Shown: piece by piece, positions 42,763-51,313 of the stretch | Layout: each line of letters opens with the position of its first letter | How positions within the stretch are numbered: position 1 is the stretch's first letter | Assembly (NCBI GenBank): GCA_018242525.1 | Contig: JAFEBS010000048.1 | Coordinates: 62,001-126,000 of the forward strand | From: Planctomycetota bacterium | Lineage (GTDB): Bacteria > Planctomycetota > Planctomycetia > Planctomycetales > Planctomycetaceae | Reading direction: 5' to 3' | Length of the DNA stretch: 64,000 nucleotides | Notes under the pieces: model-generated | The model's database searches: none | What the model was told of the DNA's origin: nothing | The model's input: only the letters and a program-made list of their open reading frames with translations | Made by a program: the position numbers and the translations under genes

Positions 42763-44157
42763 ATGGTGGCCCACTCGTCCCAATGTGATCAGGCGCAGTT
42801 ACAGCGTTTGTTGGAAGACCAACTTCCGGAAACCGTGCAGACGGAAGTTGCTGCGCACATCGAAACGTGCTCGGTCTGCCAATGCCGGTTGGAATCGTTC
42901 GCGGCCACGGCCGATGTCTGGCACGAGATGCGCGAGGCCCTTTCGGATGTTGATGACGACGGATTCGCCAGCCATTCCCACTCCATTCACTCCGTCCCGC
43001 TCGACTTCCTCTCGCCCTCCGACAACCCCGCGATGGTGGGGCGGATCGGGGAATTCGAAATCCTGGAGCTGATCGGTTCCGGCGGCATGGGGATTGTTCT
43101 GAAGGGGTACGACCACGAACTGAATCGGTACGTGGCGGTGAAGGTTCTGCATCCGCACTGTGCGACAAGTGCCGGAGCCCGACGGCGGTTCGCGCGGGAA
43201 GCTCAGGCGGCCGCCGCGGTGGTCCATCAGCATGTCGTGGCGATTCACGCGGTCGGGGCTCATCACCATCCTCCGTATCTGGTGATGCCTTTCGTCCCCG
43301 GCGAATCCCTGCAACAGCGGTTGACTCGACTGGGTCCATTGGAAGTCGTGGATGTCCTGCGGATCGGCCAGCAGGTGGCCGAGGGTCTGGCGGCGGCACA
43401 TGCACAGGGGCTGGTCCATCGCGACATCAAGCCGGCCAACATCCTGTTGGAACGAAATGTCGACCGGGTGTTGTTGACGGACTTTGGATTGGCACGCGCG
43501 GCGGATGATGCCAGTTTGACTCAAAGTGGAGTGATCGCGGGGACTCCACAATTCATGTCCCCCGAGCAGGCCAGGGGCGAGAATGTCGATCACCGGACGG
43601 ATCTGTTCAGCCTGGGGACGGTCTTGTACACGTTGCTGGCGGGACATTCGCCGTTCCGGGCCGAAACCGCGATGGGGGTGTTGCGGCGTGTGTGCGACGA
43701 TTCCCCGCGTCCCTTGCGCGAACTGAATCCCAGTGTCCCCGACTGGCTGGAAAGATTCATCGCCCGGCTGCAGGCGAAGTCGGCCGCGGACCGATTCGAC
43801 TCGGCCCTGGAAGTCGCGGAATTGTTGAAGGGGAGTCTGGCTCATATCCAGCAGCCGACGGTGGTGCCTCTGCCGGATGCAGTGGCACGGTTGGTGCGCC
43901 GTCCATTGAAGTCGAATCGGCTTGTACTCTGGGGAGGTGCCTCCGTGGTCGCGCTGGGCGTATGGGCGGCTGGATTGGGACTGTGGCCAGAGTTTCTACG
44001 AACCAGTATTCCGCCGGCAGGTTTGAACCCCTCACCGAGTTCCATTCCACCGGTCGTGTCACCGGACAGTGACTGGAATGACTCTCATCCGCAGGAAGCT
44101 CAGGCCGTGCGAAAAGCGATTGAGCGGCTGGAAGGCGAAGCGTCCGACCAGTTCTAA
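42763..44157 (+). CDS. Ser/Thr kinase with N-terminal anti-sigma-type zinc finger, module 2
   Basis: The ATG at 42763 follows GAGGAA. The 464-residue protein repeats the module 1 architecture. The zinc finger is His32-x3-Cys36-x2-Cys39 (HIETCSVC) with an upstream Cys8. The kinase domain spans about residues 100-360, with GSGGMGIVLKG, VAVKVLHPH, HRDIKPANILL and TDFGLARAADD. A transmembrane helix (LVLWGGASVVALGVWAAGLG) is followed by only about 60 periplasmic residues. It is shorter than the first copy, mainly in the linker after the zinc finger. The catalytic residues are all present, so it should be active. Confidence 0.92.
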   Translation: MVAHSSQCDQAQLQRLLEDQLPETVQTEVAAHIETCSVCQCRLESFAATADVWHEMREALSDVDDDGFASHSHSIHSVPLDFLSPSDNPAMVGRIGEFEILELIGSGGMGIVLKGYDHELNRYVAVKVLHPHCATSAGARRRFAREAQAAAAVVHQHVVAIHAVGAHHHPPYLVMPFVPGESLQQRLTRLGPLEVVDVLRIGQQVAEGLAAAHAQGLVHRDIKPANILLERNVDRVLLTDFGLARAADDASLTQSGVIAGTPQFMSPEQARGENVDHRTDLFSLGTVLYTLLAGHSPFRAETAMGVLRRVCDDSPRPLRELNPSVPDWLERFIARLQAKSAADRFDSALEVAELLKGSLAHIQQPTVVPLPDAVARLVRRPLKSNRLVLWGGASVVALGVWAAGLGLWPEFLRTSIPPAGLNPSPSSIPPVVSPDSDWNDSHPQEAQAVRKAIERLEGEASDQF

Positions 44158-44233
44158 ATTCGGGGTCGTCGCGAGATCCCACACTTCGTGATATCAGAAT
44201 TCCAAATTCATTCAGACGTCAGTTGAGGCTCCC

Positions 44234-47200
44234 ATGAGTCAAGGAAATCCCGAACCCAAATCCGAACGTCGGCCCGCAGGATCCCGCTTCCGCTGGATTT
44301 GGCTGCCGTTGCTCGCCCTGATGTTGAGCGTGCCGGTGCTGATACTGACCGTACTGTTCACGGCTTACTTGTCCCAGGAAAGCCGTAATCAGACCGTACT
44401 GGACCAGATGTCCCGGGAGCGGGCGAATGAGGAATATCAACTGAAGCTGGCCAGGGAACGGCAGCAGCAGGACATCGCGGTGGCCCGTGCTCAGTCGGTG
44501 ATTCAACGAGTTCAAAGTCACGTCGTCCAGTTGAAAGTTTCGTTTGAAGATCTGGAGACACGGTTTACGACGGCCTTGATCGTCGAACGCAATGGAAACA
44601 CTTCGACGTTGACGGCCCCCAGGGACGTGTTTGCTCCGATTACGGGAAAAGTGAATGGTCGAGTTGTCACCGTCAGCCCGAGTACAGTCAATGTGGTGGG
44701 AGGCTGGGGAGGTCCCGGTTCACCGGGCGGACCGTCCAGTGCCATGGGAATGATGCCGCCCGGAATGCCCGGGATGGCCGGCGGCAGTGCGATGGCAGAG
44801 CCATTTGGAATCCTCGTGAAACAGCAGTTTCCTCACTTGGGATTGCTCACTCTGAGCGCGAACACGTCGCTGTCTCCACTACGAGTTCTTGGGGATTTCC
44901 CCAAGGCGGTCGTCGGCGAAAAGCTGATGGTCATCACCACAGAATCGGCAAAACCCGGAAGTTTCGCAGAAGTCGCAGTGCTGGCGATGGACGAATCGGT
45001 CAACACGGCACCGGACACGAAGCTGGATCATCTGCTGAAGTTGACTGAGTGGAATGGTGAGATGGGGGCCGTTGCGTGTAACAGCCAGGGAGACCCCATT
45101 GGTCAGATTGTCGCAACCGTGGCGATTGGAAAGCTCAAATACTCATTCGCCGTTCCCATGGACCGGCTGTTTGAAGCCGTTTATCAGGCGGACGTCGTGA
45201 TCGGGGACAAAAAGGTGGAAGCTGACCTGAATGGAGCAGTGGAAGAGGATCCATTTGTGCCTGGTTCGAAAAGGGCGATGTCAATTCACGCCGATGCGGC
45301 CCCCCCGCAACTGCCTGACCTTAAGATCGAAGTCGGCGAAGCGGCTCGAGTCCCCCCTACCGACGACACTCCGCCGATCCTTCCCAGTTCTCGCACCAAA
45401 TCAGATCTTGAAGTCAGACCAGACGTCGAAGCAAAGGTCGCCCCGCAAACCGCAGGTGCGAACGAACTGCGAACTTATCCGGACGATTCATTCAATCCAA
45501 TGGCAGATGATTCGACCGACATCGGGCGTGTGTATTCGGTTGAAGGGGTCCGCGATGACGCGGTGAAGGCGTTGCGCGACCAGTTTGGGAACTCTGTGAA
45601 GCTGTGGATCGATCCGGTCACCCGATCGATCATCGTGATCGCATCCGAAGCGACTCATCAGCAGGTGGCCACAGTTGTGGAAAGAATGAATCAGCAAGTA
45701 CACGGCGCACGGTCGGCCGACGAAGCGCGACGTGCGAAGGAATTACTGCTGAAGTACCCAGTCAGACGGGGTGAGGATCTGGGCCCGGATGGCCCTGCCA
45801 TTATCCCGGAGAATGCGGCAGCACTTCCACCGACAGATTCGCCGCCCGGCGATTCTGCGATCGAGATGATGACTGGAATGATGAGCGGAATGGGTAACCG
45901 TGGAGCGACGCCCGACGAACTGGACCGAAAGCTGGATCGGGAAGCGCGCCAGTTGGCCCTGCGACTTCGATCTGCCTCCCCGACTGAATCACCAGTACTG
46001 CGCCAGGAACTCGAAGAACTGACTCAGCGTCATTTCGATCTGCGGCAGCGGAACCGCAAGCAGGAAATTGACGAACTGGGCAGCCGCGTCGACAAACTGC
46101 GGTTGAGTCATCTGCGTCGTGAGCAGAACAAATCGGAAGTGATTCAGCGTCGTATCCAGGAACTGCTCGATCCCAACGCGGATCTTCGTTGGGACGAATC
46201 CAGCGCGCCTGCACCAGGAGTGTCGGGGCCGGCTCCGGGGAACATATCAAACATGGAAGGTTCCACAACTCTTGATTCGGCTCCGGACAGCATCGACCCG
46301 CTGGTCACACTCGTTCGCAATCCGGGGACATTCGACGGAGTCCCCTATGCGCAGTGGTTGACGCTGCTGGAGACCGAACGCAAACCCGGCAAACTCGCCC
46401 TGGCCATTGAGGCCTGCAGTCGCCTGGCCAGTAACGACGACGAGCATCGGATTGCGCAAGGAATCCTGCGTGCGGTCCACCTATTTGAAGCCGCCGAAGA
46501 CGAAGAACGGGATGTCGTATGGCTGCCCGCGGTCCAAGGCCTGTATCGACTGCCCGCCGCAGTTGTGGCGGACGAGTTGATTCGCGCGTTACGCCAGCAT
46601 GACAGAGACCACGGTCTCTTCCCGGCATTTTTTCTCTCCCAAGACAGTCAGATCTCGACCCGAATTGCCGCAACACATAAAGATCAAGAATTGATTGCTG
46701 AATTGCTCAAGGTGTCCGCTTCCGAGGCCGCTCACGCGAATCAATTCCTGGCGGCCGCCTGCCGCATTTGGCAATCCACGGATCGACCGCTTGACGATTA
46801 TGAGGGACTGCGACCAGCAATCGTCAAACTGATCGACGAAGGATTGAGTACCGATCGATCCTGGCAGATCGTTGTCGACGCCGTCGTCACCAAAGATCCT
46901 CAACTGCCAGACCTGTCGCTCAAGTTGTGGAAGTATCACGTCAACAGCGATGTCTACCGGTACATTGGCAGGATGAAACAGCGCGCGGAGCCCGTCGTAC
47001 CACATATCGTGAACTCGTTTGTCGTCAACTGGAGAATCGAAGAAGAAAAACGGTTGTCACTCCCGCCAGTCGGACGCTTAATGCAGCATCGAAGTCCGTC
47101 GCAATTCTCCATAGTGCAGATCCAAACCTTGGGAGAAATCGGCGTCGGCTCCAAAGGCTGGCAATTGCTCTCAGAACTGAACTCAATCCGGATGAATCTG

Positions 47201-47737
47201 TCATCCAGAGAGCGGGCGGTTCTGGATGCCGCGATGGCCATGTTTCACGGAGACCGCGAAGTCAATTCCCCAACGATGCTGTTGAGCGACTTCACGATGA
47301 TCTCCGGCAGTTGGCGACTGAAGGGGTACAGAAATGGGGAAGTACCACCCGACTATCGGCTGACGTTCAATCGATCTGTCGGGTCGATAGAGCGGGCCGA
47401 CGCCAGTCCAAAACTCGAACTCCCGAACGGCGCTGGTGATCTCTTCACCCATTTCGGCGGGCAGAAATTTGAATTCGACACCAAGTCGTCACCCAAAAAG
47501 ATCACCCTGATCAATCAAGGGTTTGGGATAGCGTCCCCCGAAACGCGGCACGTCGGAATCTATGTACTGACTCCGACGACGCTACGACTGCAGTTTGCGG
47601 TCGATCGCAATCAGCCGCCTCCAGCAGAGCTAGCAACGCCAACATCGCTTATTCCTGAGGGACAGTTCCTGCTGGAGTTTGTCCGCGCGGAGCCCGACGA
47701 ACCGACAGCCAACACGGCCCCCAGAGCCCTCAAATAA
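44234..47737 (+). CDS. Large membrane protein: dead trypsin-like domain, coiled coil, TIGR03067-like tail
   Basis: The 1167-residue protein has one transmembrane helix near residues 22-43 (WIWLPLLALMLSVPVLILTV), then a coiled coil. A trypsin/HtrA-like region (about 95-330) lacks the triad: the His site reads LTAPRDVF, the Asp site HLGLLTL and the Ser site GEMGAV. It holds a Gly/Pro/Met-rich insert. A small domain at about 430-495 (VYSVEGVRDDAVKALRDQFG) recalls secretin N1-like folds. The coiled coil near 600-660 ends with QRRIQELLDPN, as in the module 1 protein. The last 150 residues (ISGSWRLKGYRNGEVPPDYR, then FEFDTKSSPKKITLI) fit the planctomycete TIGR03067 domain. Function is unknown. Confidence 0.8.
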   Translation: MSQGNPEPKSERRPAGSRFRWIWLPLLALMLSVPVLILTVLFTAYLSQESRNQTVLDQMSRERANEEYQLKLARERQQQDIAVARAQSVIQRVQSHVVQLKVSFEDLETRFTTALIVERNGNTSTLTAPRDVFAPITGKVNGRVVTVSPSTVNVVGGWGGPGSPGGPSSAMGMMPPGMPGMAGGSAMAEPFGILVKQQFPHLGLLTLSANTSLSPLRVLGDFPKAVVGEKLMVITTESAKPGSFAEVAVLAMDESVNTAPDTKLDHLLKLTEWNGEMGAVACNSQGDPIGQIVATVAIGKLKYSFAVPMDRLFEAVYQADVVIGDKKVEADLNGAVEEDPFVPGSKRAMSIHADAAPPQLPDLKIEVGEAARVPPTDDTPPILPSSRTKSDLEVRPDVEAKVAPQTAGANELRTYPDDSFNPMADDSTDIGRVYSVEGVRDDAVKALRDQFGNSVKLWIDPVTRSIIVIASEATHQQVATVVERMNQQVHGARSADEARRAKELLLKYPVRRGEDLGPDGPAIIPENAAALPPTDSPPGDSAIEMMTGMMSGMGNRGATPDELDRKLDREARQLALRLRSASPTESPVLRQELEELTQRHFDLRQRNRKQEIDELGSRVDKLRLSHLRREQNKSEVIQRRIQELLDPNADLRWDESSAPAPGVSGPAPGNISNMEGSTTLDSAPDSIDPLVTLVRNPGTFDGVPYAQWLTLLETERKPGKLALAIEACSRLASNDDEHRIAQGILRAVHLFEAAEDEERDVVWLPAVQGLYRLPAAVVADELIRALRQHDRDHGLFPAFFLSQDSQISTRIAATHKDQELIAELLKVSASEAAHANQFLAAACRIWQSTDRPLDDYEGLRPAIVKLIDEGLSTDRSWQIVVDAVVTKDPQLPDLSLKLWKYHVNSDVYRYIGRMKQRAEPVVPHIVNSFVVNWRIEEEKRLSLPPVGRLMQHRSPSQFSIVQIQTLGEIGVGSKGWQLLSELNSIRMNLSSRERAVLDAAMAMFHGDREVNSPTMLLSDFTMISGSWRLKGYRNGEVPPDYRLTFNRSVGSIERADASPKLELPNGAGDLFTHFGGQKFEFDTKSSPKKITLINQGFGIASPETRHVGIYVLTPTTLRLQFAVDRNQPPPAELATPTSLIPEGQFLLEFVRAEPDEPTANTAPRALK

Positions 47738-47871
47738 CCCTATTTAATCATCCGTTCGGGAACTCCTGTTGCCCCATTTTGCCTCGGCTGCGATGATTGC
47801 AGGGTCCGGATCAGTTGATCCGGCACGATGCCCCTCGAAACGGCATCGGCAACGCAGGTTGGGGAATGGCA

Positions 47872-49116
47872 ATGACTTCGTTCGTCACGCATCTGGAAGG
47901 AGCCATCGACGGGGCGAATCTGACTGCGGATCGGGTTCAAACACTCCACAAAGATCGACCTCTGTGGGTCCGTTATGATCTGGATGCCGTCGGCAAAGCA
48001 CTTACCAAGGAGATATTGCGCGATCGCCCCCTGACAATGTGGCGCTATCGTGAACTGCTCCCGGTCCCGTTCGAGCAGGAACCAGTCTCGCTGGGCGAAG
48101 GACAGACGCCACTATTACACTGTGCGCGGCTGGCCAATCGGTATGGCCTCGAGCACCTGTGGATCAAGGATGAATCGCATCTGCCGACAGGCAGTTTCAA
48201 AAGCCGCGGTCTGGCAATGGCGATCACCATGGCTCAGCACTTTGGCATTCGCCGCGTCGCCTTGCCAACCGCCGGGAATGCCGGTGGTGCCGCCGCTGCC
48301 TATGCCGCCCGGGCCGGGATGCAGGCCTATGTCTTCATGCCCGAAGACACACCGGTCGTCAACATCTACGAATGCCACCTGGCCGGTGCCAAAACATTCC
48401 TCGTCAACGGCCTGATCACCGACTGCGGACGGATCGTCCGCGAAGGGAAACAGCGGCTGGACTGGTTCGATCTGTCAACGCTGAAGGAACCGTATCGGAT
48501 CGAAGGCAAGAAGACGATGGGGTTGGAACTGGCCGAACAGTTCGACTGGAAACTGCCCGATGTGATCCTGTATCCCACTGGTGGCGGGACCGGGCTGATC
48601 GGCATGTGGAAGGCGTTTCTGGAACTGCGAACACTCGGCTGGCTGCTCGGCGAATCGACGGGTTCACCGCCCAAACTGCCGCGGATGGTCAGTGTTCAAT
48701 CGACGGGTTGTGCTCCAATCGCGACCGCCTTCGCCGCCGAATCGCGATTCGCGGAACCATTTCCCAACGCCGCCACCGTCGCCAGCGGGATTCGCGTTCC
48801 CGCCGAAGTGGGCGACTTCATGATCCTGGATGCCGTGCGGCAGAGTCACGGCACGGCGCTGGCCGTCGAGGAATCGCGGATCCGGGAATGGATGCGTCAG
48901 GTCGCCTCGACCGAAGGGATCGCCATCTGTCCGGAAACGGCGGCATGCATGGGTGCTCTGGAACAGTTGAGTCAATCGGGATGGATCCGGCCCGATGAAC
49001 GCGTGGTGGTGTTCAATACGGGAGCGGCCCAGAAATACGTCGAAGCACTGCAGTGCGAGTTACCCCGGCTGGACATTCGGCATCCGTTGGACTGGGACTG
49101 GATTTCAGAGGCGTGA
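47872..49116 (+). CDS. thrC: Threonine synthase
   Basis: Threonine synthase converts O-phosphohomoserine to threonine using PLP. I start at the ATG at 47872, six bases after GGGGA; an ATG at 47866 is too close to that site. The protein has 414 residues. The PLP lysine is Lys110 in TGSFKSRG, preceded by KDESHLP. The phosphate-binding loop is PTAGNAGGAAAAYA and the glycine-rich loop is YPTGGGTGLIGMW. The N-terminal EGQTPLL is also typical. The C-terminal EGIAICPETAACMGAL region completes the family pattern. Cysteate synthase and other fold-type II enzymes are less likely alternatives. It stands alone, followed by an 18-bp palindrome. Confidence 0.82.
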   Translation: MTSFVTHLEGAIDGANLTADRVQTLHKDRPLWVRYDLDAVGKALTKEILRDRPLTMWRYRELLPVPFEQEPVSLGEGQTPLLHCARLANRYGLEHLWIKDESHLPTGSFKSRGLAMAITMAQHFGIRRVALPTAGNAGGAAAAYAARAGMQAYVFMPEDTPVVNIYECHLAGAKTFLVNGLITDCGRIVREGKQRLDWFDLSTLKEPYRIEGKKTMGLELAEQFDWKLPDVILYPTGGGTGLIGMWKAFLELRTLGWLLGESTGSPPKLPRMVSVQSTGCAPIATAFAAESRFAEPFPNAATVASGIRVPAEVGDFMILDAVRQSHGTALAVEESRIREWMRQVASTEGIAICPETAACMGALEQLSQSGWIRPDERVVVFNTGAAQKYVEALQCELPRLDIRHPLDWDWISEA

Positions 49117-49132
49117 CGAATCAACCCTGAAT

Positions 49133-49150
49133 CACAACGAATTCGTTGTG
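49133..49150. promoter_or_regulatory. 18-bp perfect palindrome upstream of the thioredoxin-trypsin gene
   Basis: CACAACGAATTCGTTGTG at 49133-49150 is a perfect palindrome, 24 bases before the next start codon and 16 after the thrC stop. It could be a dimeric repressor site or a small RNA hairpin near the ribosome site. Chance is possible, since only one copy was seen. Confidence 0.35.
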
Positions 49151-49174
49151 CCATTTTGGAAGCGGGAGTACAGC

Positions 49175-51085
49175 ATGCGACGATACCTCTTGGGGCTGGC
49201 AGTGATGTTGCTGGCGGCGGGGATCGCGTTTCGGTTTGGGGCATTGACACCGCCACCGGAAGCCGCCAATGCGCAGGAGCCGTCGACAGTGGCCCCCGCT
49301 TCGCGCGAGGAAGTTGCGGATCCGTTTACGATCCCGGAATCCGCCGAAGTGGCTGTGCTGGTCAACTTCGTCAAGGCCCTGCGGACCGTCCGACCGGAAT
49401 TGGGACCGGCCCTGGACGAGTTCGAGGAAAAAGCGCCGGCAGCCATTCGCAAGGCGTGCGAACGAATTATCGATCTGGAAAAGTCCGCGACGTCCGAAGC
49501 CCGACGGTTCGCACAACGTGAATTGCTCCCTTTCCGCATGTCGGATCTTGCCGAGTCCGACAAAGTCACGGTGGAGGCCCGCAAGCAGATTGCCGCCGAC
49601 GCAATTCAAATCCTGAAAGACTCCGAACGAAGCGCGTCCGATGTGGAACTCGCCACCCGGCTGGCCATTACGTTTGAAGAATTTGCTCCGGCGGACGAAT
49701 CACTGGCGCTGTACGAAGCACTGGGGGAACTGTTTGTTCGGAACACCAACGAAGCCATCGCGCGGCGGGGCGAGTACCTGACCGGTGCCGCACGACGACT
49801 GGGGATCGTTGGACATCGGTTCGAGCTTGTCGGGACGACCGTGGACGGGACCGAGTTTGACATCGCGTCCTGGAAGGGGAAGGTGGTCCTCGTCGATTTC
49901 TGGGCGACATGGTGCGGACACTGCCTGGATGAACTGCCCAACCTGAAACGAAATTATCGTGAGTTCCATGACAAGGGCTTTGAGATCGTCGGGATCAGTG
50001 TCGATGACGACCGTGAAGCGTTGCAGACATTCCTCAAAAAACAGCGTCTTCCCTGGACGACGCTGCACGATGAAGACACAGGCTCGGAACACCAGGCCGC
50101 CATTCAATACGGCATCGCAGCGTATCCCACGTCATTCCTGATCGACCGCGATGGACGCGTTCTGGCGACCGATCTGCGAGGACGAAAGCTCAGCCGCAAG
50201 CTGGATGAATTGTGTGGCTCCGGGAACAATCAGCGTCCGGGTTATCCCGTGTTCAACGTCAGCGAAGTGATCGACAAGCTGACCAATGCAGGTTCCAGGC
50301 TGTATAAATCCGGCAAGACCAGGGGGGACGTCGAACTTCGCCAGCAGTTGGATCGCAAGTCGATCGAATTGAAACTTCCGGAACCGAATGATGAATTGCT
50401 GACGGATCGCGAACTGTATCGCCGGGCCTGCAACAGCGTGTTCATCGTCTGCAGCCTGTACAAGGTTGCAGAATCAAATGACTGGCAGACATCGCTCGCC
50501 ACGGCTTTCGCCGTCACCAGCGACGGCGTTTTGACCACGAGCTGTCATGTGTTCGACAATGAAGACGAAGCGGATGCGGTGGTCGTGATGGATGTCCACC
50601 GCAAGGTCTATCCAGTGAAGGAACTGCTGGCCGTCCATAAAAGGGCGGACACCTGTCTGTTCCGGATCGATGCCACCGATCTGCAACCGCTGCCGTTTGC
50701 CGATGATGCACCGCCGGGCACACGAGTGCGCGTGCTGGGCCATCCCGGCGACAGTTTTTATTTCCTTTCCAGCGGACTGCTGGCAAACTATGAACGCGAC
50801 CACGAAGGAACAACCTGGCTGAACACCACCGCGGATTTTGGCCAGGGATCCAGCGGCGGTCCGGTGCTGGACGAGTTCGGGAACGTCGTCGGCCAGGTCA
50901 GCCGTACCTACACCCTGTATGCCGGCGGAACGACTCGAGGCCGTCCCCGCCGCGTGGCGGGACCGATGCCCGGTGACAAACGTGAACGTGAAGTCAAGGA
51001 CGAGCCCGAAGATATCGCCGACCCCCAAATGGTCTTTAAGTCGTGTGTCCCGGTGAAGACGTTGCGATCGCTGGTCAAGCCGTAA
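49175..51085 (+). CDS. Thioredoxin (TlpA-like) and trypsin-like protease fusion
   Basis: Start is the ATG at 49175 with CGGGAG upstream. The N-terminus (YLLGLAVMLLAAGIAFRFGA) is a signal peptide or anchor. The 636-residue protein has a helical region, then a TlpA/AhpC-like thioredoxin domain (about 220-365) with the redox motif Cys247-Gly-His-Cys250 in WATWCGHC. The C-terminal half is a trypsin/HtrA-like protease with a plausible complete triad: His458 in TTSCHVF, Asp492 in KRADTCLF and Ser560 in GSSGGPVL. It should act in the periplasm. The same two folds occur in the 1069-residue module 1 protein, where the triad is lost. The natural substrate is unknown. Confidence 0.88.
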   Translation: MRRYLLGLAVMLLAAGIAFRFGALTPPPEAANAQEPSTVAPASREEVADPFTIPESAEVAVLVNFVKALRTVRPELGPALDEFEEKAPAAIRKACERIIDLEKSATSEARRFAQRELLPFRMSDLAESDKVTVEARKQIAADAIQILKDSERSASDVELATRLAITFEEFAPADESLALYEALGELFVRNTNEAIARRGEYLTGAARRLGIVGHRFELVGTTVDGTEFDIASWKGKVVLVDFWATWCGHCLDELPNLKRNYREFHDKGFEIVGISVDDDREALQTFLKKQRLPWTTLHDEDTGSEHQAAIQYGIAAYPTSFLIDRDGRVLATDLRGRKLSRKLDELCGSGNNQRPGYPVFNVSEVIDKLTNAGSRLYKSGKTRGDVELRQQLDRKSIELKLPEPNDELLTDRELYRRACNSVFIVCSLYKVAESNDWQTSLATAFAVTSDGVLTTSCHVFDNEDEADAVVVMDVHRKVYPVKELLAVHKRADTCLFRIDATDLQPLPFADDAPPGTRVRVLGHPGDSFYFLSSGLLANYERDHEGTTWLNTTADFGQGSSGGPVLDEFGNVVGQVSRTYTLYAGGTTRGRPRRVAGPMPGDKREREVKDEPEDIADPQMVFKSCVPVKTLRSLVKP

Positions 51086-51313
51086 CGAACTCAGCGAGCT
51101 TGCGTTCCGGCAACGATTCAAAAGGTTCTGTGCCTGACGTCCCTGTCTGCGTACAATGGGATGGTGCCTTGGAAACAGTAAGGGGCATGTAATCCGAAGC
51201 GTTTGCGAGGCAGGGATTTGGGAAACACCGTTTCTCTCTCGCTGACGCATCGGGTTACATGCCGACGCTTGGGGTTACAGACAGAGTCGTTTTTGGGAAC
51301 GCGAGGTCCGGCG

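Noticed and set aside
51184..51263. Inverted repeat (gcatgtaa) upstream of the mutase as a cobalamin riboswitch
   Set aside because: The conserved B12-box and core sequences are not visible, and the repeat is short and imperfect.
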